Assembly (NCBI GenBank): GCA_946611495.1
Contig: CAMODR010000121.1
Coordinates: 1-5,136 of the forward strand
DNA from: an uncultured Methanobrevibacter sp.
GTDB lineage: Archaea > Methanobacteriota > Methanobacteria > Methanobacteriales > Methanobacteriaceae
Direction of reading: 5' to 3'
Length of the DNA: 5,136 bases
Shown: in pieces, positions 1 through 5,136 of the stretch
Layout of the letters: each line of letters opens with the position of its first letter
Numbering within the stretch: the stretch's first letter is position 1
Notes under the pieces: generated by a model
What the model was told of the DNA's origin: nothing
Seen by the model: the letters and a program-made list of their open reading frames with translations, nothing else
Database searches by the model: none
Program-made: the position numbers and the translations under genes

Positions 1-107
1 AAAAGAAAAAATAAAAAGAATCGAAAAAACTAGTAAAAATATAAAATAAAAAGAATAGAGAAATAAGTAAAAAAAGAAAAAAAGCAAAAGAAAATGAAAA
101 TTTATTC
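1..107 (-). terminator. Pyrimidine-rich tail with repeated U-tracts after the DUF169 gene
   Basis: The plus strand is almost entirely A with scattered G and few T, so the transcript past the DUF169 stop would be almost all U and C. The strongest part is the complement of 69-83, two runs of seven T separated by one C, with further T runs out to position 1. There is no hairpin. This fits a multi-U-tract archaeal terminator. An 11-base string (ATAAAAAGAAT) occurs at 11-21 and 46-56, probably as a by-product of the low complexity. I see no gene in this stretch. Confidence 0.6.
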
Positions 108-788
108 CTATGCCATATTTTGTAAACCATCAATAATTGGTTTTATATTATCCCTATGTAAACCATAAGCGATTTCATCATCTTCAATGCCCGCATAACC
201 TCTAGAACCACTGCATGCTAAAGTAGCATTAGGTTTTCCAGTTACATAAGGTCCGCTAACTGCATCTGCACATAATGATTGAATTCCAGCAAATTTAGCT
301 TCAAACATTTCTCCACTGTTGTAGACAATAGCTTGTGTAACTTTCATGCCAAATTTAGGATTAGTTATGATAACAACAACATCAGGTGCAAAATTAGCCT
401 TTTCCAATGGAGCATATACTAAACCATAGCTTTTTTCATCTTTTCTGGATATATTATCCAAAACGCTTTTTGCAGTTTCTACAGATTCAAATCTGCCTAA
501 GGTATAGTAAAATTCCCCAGATGCAATTTTAGGAGGAAGTTCAGTCAATCCCATTGCAGAAGATCCACCAGTACATTTTTGCTCTTCAGCAGTTGAGTAG
601 AATGAGTCTCCTTTACTTGCTTTTGCAATCATTTCACAATGTCTTAAGGATTCATCAATCTTTTCAATGCCTTCAGGAACTTCATCTTCTCCATTAATGA
701 ACTTGACAGCAACAGGCAATCTTGTCAATTCAAGCTCATCAATAAGAATCTTAGAATAATTTGCATTTTCTCCAATATCATAGTCCAT
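108..788 (-). CDS. DUF169 family protein (COG2043-like), function unknown
   Basis: This is a complete 226-residue protein that I recognise as a DUF169 family member, a family widespread in methanogens and some anaerobic bacteria with no settled biochemical role. Visible family traits are an N-terminal segment ending in LPVAVKF (about residues 24-30), four well-spaced cysteines (C51 in RHCEM, C72 in QKCTGG, C173 in SLCAD, C192 in ACSGSRG), a hydrophobic strand PDVVVIITNP (135-144) and the C-terminal G-S-R-G element (194-197). There is no signal peptide or membrane segment, so it should be cytoplasmic. The four cysteines could bind a metal or cofactor or act in redox chemistry, but this is inference. 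The ATG start is supported by GGTGAT three bases upstream. The gene follows the nuclease on the same strand after 128 bases that contain a U-tract and TATA-like boxes, so it is probably transcribed separately. Family assignment is confident; function is not known. Confidence 0.88.
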   Translation of the reverse strand: MDYDIGENANYSKILIDELELTRLPVAVKFINGEDEVPEGIEKIDESLRHCEMIAKASKGDSFYSTAEEQKCTGGSSAMGLTELPPKIASGEFYYTLGRFESVETAKSVLDNISRKDEKSYGLVYAPLEKANFAPDVVVIITNPKFGMKVTQAIVYNSGEMFEAKFAGIQSLCADAVSGPYVTGKPNATLACSGSRGYAGIEDDEIAYGLHRDNIKPIIDGLQNMA

Positions 789-790
789 AG

Positions 791-797
791 AATCACC
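791..797 (-). promoter_or_regulatory. Shine-Dalgarno of the DUF169 gene
   Basis: The minus strand reads GGTGATT, then CT, then ATG. GGTGAT lies three bases before the start codon, identical in core and spacing to the helicase site, which supports both starts and the archaeal origin of the window. Confidence 0.8.
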
Positions 798-810
798 ATC
801 ATTTTCTTAA

Positions 811-845
811 CTTAATTATATATTTTTGTATCATACTATATTAAC
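811..845 (-). promoter_or_regulatory. Probable promoter region of the DUF169 gene
   Basis: Two TATA-like elements lie upstream of the ATG on the minus strand. AAATATATAATT (complement of 814-825) is the better sequence match, but it would start transcription inside the ribosome binding site. TTAATATAG (about 835-843) is a poorer match, but would leave a leader of about 24 bases. I cannot choose between them; a promoter in this interval is likely because a U-tract terminator lies just upstream. Confidence 0.45.
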
Positions 846-868
846 ATTATGAATTATTATTCATTATC

Positions 869-901
869 AAAAAATATTGAATAAATTAAAAAAAAATAAA
901 A
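869..901 (-). terminator. U-tract terminator after the nuclease gene
   Basis: About 20 bases after the nuclease stop the transcribed strand carries TTTTA followed by nine T residues (complement of 888-896), and then a run of six (complement of 869-874). No GC-rich hairpin precedes them. Oligo-U tracts without a hairpin are the usual archaeal intrinsic terminator, so the nuclease transcript probably ends here. Confidence 0.6.
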
Positions 902-916
902 CAAACAGATTACCAT

Positions 917-2377
917 TTAAGGAATTGTAAATGGAACTTTGCTTTTATCATCATCACTCTTTTTCTTTTTATTGCAGAATGTTCTAAAGTCACAAGCAGT
1001 ACAGGTTCTTAACTCTGCATCAGCTCTCCAAGCATCTTTAATGCTAGAACCATTTAATTCCTTTATCATAGAGCTTTCTATCTTATTAACTACCTCATCA
1101 AACTCAAGCAATGAATCTTCAATTAAGTCCTCTTTGATATTCACTATCCTAATAGACCGATCCATCTTAAACTTATCAGACAAATCCCTATGAATTGGCA
1201 AGTCTTCTTTTTCATTCCATTGGTTTAATAATGTCCAATCCTCTTTTGATATTGAATCAATAGGAATGTCTGACTTATTATTTCTTAAATCTTCCCTAAT
1301 GGCAACTAAGTCTCCAGTAGATGGAACTAATTCATTTAAATAGAAAATTATACCGCATATAACAGGCTTGGCATCCTCTTGCATAGACCTAAGCCAAGCA
1401 TATGTTAAAATCTGCCATTCATGTTGAATCCAAGTCTTATAATCTTCCAATGAACTGTTTTCATTTATAGAATCATCATTCAACAAATGAATATTATTCT
1501 TATCCAAATCTTTCTTATTTGGAGCACAAGGCCTTCTCATTCCCTTATAATCTATGATAATCTCATATTCCTCATCAGGGAATCTTTTTAGGATATCATT
1601 AAACTCCTTATCATTTGCCAAATATTCTAAAATCTTATTGACATCCTTATTAGATGAAGTATCGTCAATATTTGAATTCTTAAAATCATCTATATCATCA
1701 GAGGATACTACTAAAAAACTGTCTAATGTTTGCTGAAATGAATTTCTTTTAGAATTATTGCTTATTTCATTATCTGAAGATTTTATCTCATCATTACTTG
1801 AATCAAGCTCATTTTCCACATCATTATTTTTATCATTGATTATAGAAGAGATCTCATCTAACTTTAATGAGCTTAATACATCTATTACACCATTTATTGA
1901 ATAATACTCTGATCTTGCATTTCCATCCTCATCCAAAGGCATATTACGAATACCTTTTATCAAGACTTCAGCATCCTCAATTAAAGGAAAGAGGTGAGGT
2001 CCCCATATGTTAATTGACCTATCTACCCTTGCACTATACATATTCTCCTTTGGACCATAATTATTTACATAATCATTAGGAGGATTAAGTCCCTTAACCT
2101 TTAATCTCTTAGTGATGATATCCTCAATTGGCTTTATTTCCTCTTCCCAATCCCAAGGAAAAGTTTTCTTATCTGAAGAGTTATTCCATTTCAAATAAGC
2201 TTCTTCCATAACTCCATGAATGAATTCTCCAAACCACAATTGGATAGGCATTGATGGAGGAAGATTTCCCTTATTCTGATAGCGATACTGTAGATTACAT
2301 GTGAGAAATGATAATAAATCTCCAGTTAAGCTATATTCTGGAATAATATACTCTTTAGAACGTGTTGATAACTTCAT
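917..2377 (-). CDS. RecB/AddB/Cas4-type PD-(D/E)XK nuclease with Fe-S cluster cysteines and internal PIP box
   Basis: This 486-residue protein is probably a DNA exonuclease that works with the helicase encoded upstream. The N-terminus (about 15-33, SLTGDLLSFLTCNLQYRY) matches the opening of AddB and RecB-family nuclease domains. The catalytic set is complete: H54 in GEFIHGVMEEA, D166 in NGVID, D276-Y277-K278 in EIIIDYKG, and Q322/Y326 in WQILTY, equivalent to the RecB H, D, DYK and QxxxY residues. C27 plus C459-x2-C462-x5-C468 is the four-cysteine iron-sulfur signature of AddB, Cas4 and Dna2. Residues about 176-265, between D166 and D276, form an Asn/Ser/Asp/Glu-rich, probably disordered insert, where RecB has only about a dozen residues. 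Within it QQTLDSFL (215-222) resembles an archaeal PCNA-binding PIP box. The tail is basic (KKKK at 470-473). The ATG start has AGGAGTG upstream. A CRISPR Cas4 role is unlikely: no cas genes are nearby and Cas4 is usually about 200 residues. Nuclease fold is highly likely; the pathway is inferred. Confidence 0.88.
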   Translation of the reverse strand: MKLSTRSKEYIIPEYSLTGDLLSFLTCNLQYRYQNKGNLPPSMPIQLWFGEFIHGVMEEAYLKWNNSSDKKTFPWDWEEEIKPIEDIITKRLKVKGLNPPNDYVNNYGPKENMYSARVDRSINIWGPHLFPLIEDAEVLIKGIRNMPLDEDGNARSEYYSINGVIDVLSSLKLDEISSIINDKNNDVENELDSSNDEIKSSDNEISNNSKRNSFQQTLDSFLVVSSDDIDDFKNSNIDDTSSNKDVNKILEYLANDKEFNDILKRFPDEEYEIIIDYKGMRRPCAPNKKDLDKNNIHLLNDDSINENSSLEDYKTWIQHEWQILTYAWLRSMQEDAKPVICGIIFYLNELVPSTGDLVAIREDLRNNKSDIPIDSISKEDWTLLNQWNEKEDLPIHRDLSDKFKMDRSIRIVNIKEDLIEDSLLEFDEVVNKIESSMIKELNGSSIKDAWRADAELRTCTACDFRTFCNKKKKSDDDKSKVPFTIP

Positions 2378-2382
2378 TTTTA

Positions 2383-2389
2383 CACTCCT
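2383..2389 (-). promoter_or_regulatory. Shine-Dalgarno of the nuclease gene
   Basis: The minus strand reads AGGAGTG followed by TAAAA and ATG, so GGAG ends seven bases before the start codon. This supports the ATG at 2375-2377, which also places the conserved SLTGDLLSFLTC segment properly at the N-terminus. Confidence 0.8.
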
Positions 2390-2417
2390 AATAAAATATT
2401 ATTTTTAATTCATAAAG

Positions 2418-2429
2418 TATTTATATAAC
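2418..2429 (-). promoter_or_regulatory. Probable archaeal TATA box for the nuclease gene
   Basis: The minus strand reads GTTATATAAATA, close to the archaeal TATA consensus. It is centred about 47 bases before the ATG, which would put transcription start near 2398 and give a leader of roughly 20 bases containing the AGGAGTG site. No clear purine-rich BRE precedes it. The spacer is extremely AT-rich, so chance TATA-like strings occur (for example near 2450-2460); the position relative to the ribosome binding site favours this one. Confidence 0.55.
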
Positions 2430-2519
2430 ATAGTAATTTTAAATAAGTAAAAATATATTAGCTTAAATCAATCAAAACATGAAATGAAAATTATTAGAAT
2501 CTTGAATAATTTAACAATC

Positions 2520-2539
2520 ATTTAATAAAAATATTAAAT
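2520..2539 (-). terminator. Possible 3' end signal after the helicase: AT-only inverted repeat with U loop
   Basis: An 8-base perfect inverted repeat (ATTTAATA and TATTAAAT) encloses AAAA on the plus strand, so the transcript would carry a UUUU loop about 35 bases past the helicase stop codon. The stem is A/U only and therefore weak, and there is no long U-tract like those after the other two genes. It could be a transcript end, a processing site or chance in AT-rich DNA; read-through into the nuclease gene remains possible. Confidence 0.3.
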
Positions 2540-2573
2540 AAACTTAATATATTTTAGTCAAAATAACGGCTGA

Positions 2574-5114
2574 TTAAATTAAATAAATATCATCAAAGCC
2601 TATAAATTCTTCCTCCCTATTCCAACCTAATGCAACATTAGGTATCTTATGCAATTTATCTTTTGTCTTATATCCATCAATATTCGGATTTAATCCAACC
2701 AGCAATAAAACATCCTTAGCTCTTGAGAATGCAACAAAGTATAGCCTTGTCAAGTCATCGAATGCCCTATCCTTTGAGTCTCTTCCGCTGGCTCCTAAAG
2801 AACTGTACTTACGTATTCTATCCTGTATCAATGAGGACTTATCTGGCTTTTTAGGAAATCTTAAGTTGGATTCTCTAACGGTATTCTTTTTAAATCGAGA
2901 CCCTACATCCACAATTACAAGAGGAAACTCCAATCCTTTGGATTGGTGAATTGACATGATGTTTAATCTGTTTGGAGGAACGATTTCAAATAGGTTCTCA
3001 TCGATTTTCACTCCGCCAGTTGCTATAGGAACAAAAATATTCATTAAAGCCTCATTGATAGAGGCTTCCTCATCCTCTGCTGATGTGAATAGAATATTAG
3101 AGGAATATTTATTAAAGAAACTTGTCTGATTGATTGTTTGGGTAATCGCCTTAAGATAAACGACTCCCTCATCATCATTTTGGAAATCCTCAAGCCAAGT
3201 GACTAACTTATATGCAAGTTCCATTAGGCTAGCCTTTTTAGGCCATTTCAGGTTTTTAGAGTCTATAGAATTAAAAGGCTGTCTGACTTGCCAATGAATA
3301 ATAAAGTCCTCAAGGGAAATAGGACTGTGTGGCCCGGGATTTTTTTCCTTAACATATGACTGTGCCTTTTTCCTCCATAATGCCATATTGCGTGTAGCAA
3401 GACGAGGCAATTTCTTATATTTGTTTTGATATGTTGAACTTGGATCTATGCACTCAAGCATCAAACCACAGAAGACTGCAACAGATTCTATATCCTGCAA
3501 GTCCTGGCCTCTTGGATTGAATACCTTAATCGGATGTCTAAGCTTTTCCAAACGCTTTTTAAGTATGAACGGGAATTTTCGGCTGCTTGCAGTAACCTCT
3601 TTAGGAGAATATGTCAAGAATGCTATATCTTCAGGAGAACCTGATTCCTCATCAAGTTCTATGACTATGCTTTCCTCTTTTTGAGCAAGCTCAAAGCCTG
3701 ATTTCTTAAAATCCTCTAAAGCGGTTTCACTTTCTGAATTAAGAGTCTTATTAATATCCTTATTCAAGACCCTTCTGACTTTACGCTTAACCTTTCCTTT
3801 TCTGTTCAATTCATCCAAAAAGAGAGCCAAATCATTTGCAAGGAGCTCCTCACTATTTCTAAACATTCCAAGAATTGGAATCTTAGGAGTTTCTATTTTC
3901 TCTGGATTATCACTATCTTCAGAACTGATGCTTTCAGGATAAATAATCTTAGGCTTTTCCTTTACACGGGCATCTTGATAATCATCATCCAATTCAACAA
4001 AATCATTACATAAGTCAATGATATTACTGCTTGAGCGATAATTAGTCTTTAGATTAACTTCTCTTGCTTCTATACCTATTCTGCTTACCCTTTCAATGAA
4101 ATCAGTGAATAAGTCAACGCTAGCTCCTCTGAATCTGTATAATGACTGGTCATCGTCACCAACAACAGTGATATTTCCATCATTTTTGATTGCAGATTCT
4201 GCTATTGCAAAGTAAATGCTTTCCTGAAGAAGGTTAGTGTCCTGATACTCATCAACCAAGATGATCTTAATCTCATCTAAAAAGCCATCTAATTTGCCTG
4301 CATTTAACCTGTTTAGGAATTCTGTCTCAAGCATAGCAAAATCAAATATGTTTTGGCTTTTAAGGATTCTTTCATAATTTTGAATAATGTCTAAGGCTAT
4401 TTTTTTCCCTCTTTCGCTAGCCTTTACATCCTTCAAAATGTCATTGATATCAACCATGTTATAATAGATATGCTCCTTGATGTTAAGTAAAATGTCTGCC
4501 ATTGCAGTCAAGTTCTTAACCTTAGGCTTTTGTTCAATTTGAGATTCCTTTCCAGTGATTTCCGCCAAATATTCCTGTAATGCCTCATGCATATAAATGT
4601 CATCCTTCAAGAGACATTCATTAATCATTACTGAGTTGGCTACAAAATCTTCAATTAGTATAGGAGGGCTTGTACCAGGGTCTCTATGAACCCTTAAGAG
4701 CTCATCAGCTATACTGTCAATTGTTCCTACATTGATTTGATTGAAATCAAGATTCTTAAGCTTTTTTAATGCAGAGTCATCAGTAATTTCACCATTTACT
4801 ATCTTATTCATGATGACAACACTCATTTTCTTTTTAAGCTTATCTCCCCAACTTAATATACGAGATAAAAGCTCAGATGCTGCCTTTTTTGTAAATGTGG
4901 TGGCCATTATTTCCTTTGGCTGAACATCATCAACAAAAATGAATTTCAAAATCTTCAATACCATAACTGTTGTCTTACCAGAGCCAGGCCCTGCAACTAT
5001 GAATAATGATTCTGATTTATCTGATGAAATTGCTGCCTTTTGGTCATTATTTGAAGAAATATCTCTCTCCAATATTTCCACAACAAGTTTTTCAAATTCT
5101 TCATAGTTTATCAA
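2574..5114 (-). CDS. UvrD/RecB-type superfamily 1A DNA helicase (nuclease-less AddA-like subunit)
   Basis: This is an 846-residue ATP-dependent DNA helicase, expected to translocate 3'-5' on single strands as SF1A enzymes do. All family motifs are visible in order: Q motif NDQKAAI (Q25), Walker A AGPGSGKT (41-48), Ia TTFTKKAA (72-79), Ib GTIDS (130-134), a DFAMLE element (258-263), Walker B DEYQD (288-292), III VGDDDQSLYRFRGA (318-331), IV LKTNYRSS (355-362), V SIHQSKGLEF (721-730) and VI LYFVAFSRAK (791-800) with R798 as the expected arginine finger. Residues about 380-700 form a large 2B region. The protein is longer than UvrD/PcrA (about 720) and about the length of AddA or RecB without the nuclease domain; it ends 46 residues after motif VI and has no DYK nuclease motif. 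The separate nuclease gene follows on the same strand after 196 bases. The start is TTG, preceded directly by an in-frame TAG and by GGGGTGAT. Helicase identity is near certain; membership of an AddAB-like complex is inferred. Confidence 0.95.
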   Translation of the reverse strand: MINYEEFEKLVVEILERDISSNNDQKAAISSDKSESLFIVAGPGSGKTTVMVLKILKFIFVDDVQPKEIMATTFTKKAASELLSRILSWGDKLKKKMSVVIMNKIVNGEITDDSALKKLKNLDFNQINVGTIDSIADELLRVHRDPGTSPPILIEDFVANSVMINECLLKDDIYMHEALQEYLAEITGKESQIEQKPKVKNLTAMADILLNIKEHIYYNMVDINDILKDVKASERGKKIALDIIQNYERILKSQNIFDFAMLETEFLNRLNAGKLDGFLDEIKIILVDEYQDTNLLQESIYFAIAESAIKNDGNITVVGDDDQSLYRFRGASVDLFTDFIERVSRIGIEAREVNLKTNYRSSSNIIDLCNDFVELDDDYQDARVKEKPKIIYPESISSEDSDNPEKIETPKIPILGMFRNSEELLANDLALFLDELNRKGKVKRKVRRVLNKDINKTLNSESETALEDFKKSGFELAQKEESIVIELDEESGSPEDIAFLTYSPKEVTASSRKFPFILKKRLEKLRHPIKVFNPRGQDLQDIESVAVFCGLMLECIDPSSTYQNKYKKLPRLATRNMALWRKKAQSYVKEKNPGPHSPISLEDFIIHWQVRQPFNSIDSKNLKWPKKASLMELAYKLVTWLEDFQNDDEGVVYLKAITQTINQTSFFNKYSSNILFTSAEDEEASINEALMNIFVPIATGGVKIDENLFEIVPPNRLNIMSIHQSKGLEFPLVIVDVGSRFKKNTVRESNLRFPKKPDKSSLIQDRIRKYSSLGASGRDSKDRAFDDLTRLYFVAFSRAKDVLLLVGLNPNIDGYKTKDKLHKIPNVALGWNREEEFIGFDDIYLI

Positions 5115-5117
5115 CTA

Positions 5118-5125
5118 ATCACCCC
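5118..5125 (-). promoter_or_regulatory. Shine-Dalgarno that fixes the TTG start of the helicase
   Basis: The minus strand reads GGGGTGAT, then TAG, then TTG. GGTGAT is complementary to the 3' end of archaeal 16S rRNA and sits three bases before TTG, the same spacing as at the DUF169 gene. The TAG at 5115-5117 is in frame and closes any upstream extension. The next in-frame methionine (residue 51) lies behind Walker A, so TTG is the only reasonable start. Confidence 0.85.
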
Positions 5126-5136
5126 ATAAATAATAG

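Noticed and set aside
11..56. Exact 11-base direct repeat ATAAAAAGAAT at 11-21 and 46-56.
   Set aside because: The surrounding 107 bases are nearly poly-A/G, so such a match is expected by chance.
787..803. Alternative upstream ATG-ATG starts for the DUF169 protein.
   Set aside because: They are in a different reading frame and overlap the GGTGAT site, while the annotated ATG is correctly spaced from it.
939..1193. Plus-strand open frame of 84 codons opposite the nuclease 3' end.
   Set aside because: It is Leu/Ser/Phe-rich, as expected from the antisense of Asn/Glu/Lys-rich coding sequence, and it overlaps conserved nuclease motifs, including the cysteines. It is a shadow.
917..2377. Reading the Cas4-like nuclease as part of a CRISPR-Cas locus.
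   Set aside because: There are no repeat-spacer units and no cas1, cas2 or effector genes in the window. The protein is more than twice the usual Cas4 length and its neighbour is a UvrD-type helicase.
2378..2573. A small gene or structured RNA in the helicase-nuclease spacer.
   Set aside because: Both strands are dense in stop codons and there are almost no G/C bases to support a stable RNA fold; only the TATA-like box, the ribosome binding site and one weak AT inverted repeat stand out.
3448..3684. Plus-strand open frame of 78 codons inside the helicase, and similar ones at 1554-1736 and 4741-4923.
   Set aside because: They are antisense to clearly conserved protein sequence and their translations resemble no family I know.
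5120..5128. A tiny upstream ATG-GGG-TGA frame overlapping the helicase ribosome binding site.
   Set aside because: It is two codons long and lies within the Shine-Dalgarno itself; nothing suggests that it is translated or acts as a leader peptide.

Overview
The window is AT-rich and carries three complete protein genes, all on the minus strand, so transcription runs from high to low coordinates: a UvrD/RecB-type (SF1A) DNA helicase (2574-5114), a RecB/AddB/Cas4-type PD-(D/E)XK nuclease with an iron-sulfur cysteine signature (917-2377), and a DUF169 (COG2043-like) protein (108-788). No RNA gene, insertion sequence or CRISPR array is visible.

The likely source is a methanogenic archaeon of the Methanobacteriaceae, most probably Methanobrevibacter or a close relative. 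The reasons are the very low GC content, the protein type at 108-788 (a family common in methanogens), Shine-Dalgarno sequences of the GGTGAT or GGAG type placed close to the start codon, a TATA-like box upstream of the nuclease, and hairpin-free oligo-U tracts after the nuclease and DUF169 genes. This is inference from style and protein family, not an alignment.

Layout in transcription order: ribosome binding site and TTG start of the helicase (5112-5125); helicase; a 196-base AT-rich spacer (2378-2573) with a possible helicase 3' end, a TATA-like box and the nuclease ribosome binding site; nuclease; a 128-base spacer (789-916) with a U-tract terminator for the nuclease and a probable DUF169 promoter; the DUF169 gene; and a 107-base tail (1-107) that is almost pure pyrimidine on the transcribed strand and acts as a likely multi-U-tract terminator.

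The helicase keeps all SF1A motifs but ends about 46 residues after motif VI, so it has no fused nuclease. The neighbouring gene supplies the missing activity in trans: it has the complete RecB-type catalytic set (H54, D166, D276-Y277-K278, Q322, Y326) and the AddB/Cas4-type four-cysteine pattern (C27, C459, C462, C468). Together they look like a two-subunit helicase-nuclease analogous to AddAB/RecBCD, for DNA end processing, repair or defence against foreign DNA. The most striking detail is an Asn/Ser/Asp-rich insert of about 90 residues between two catalytic motifs of the nuclease. It carries QQTLDSFL, an excellent match to the archaeal PCNA-interacting peptide (PIP box), which suggests that the complex is tethered to the sliding clamp. 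The DUF169 gene appears to be an independent transcription unit with no evident link to DNA metabolism.
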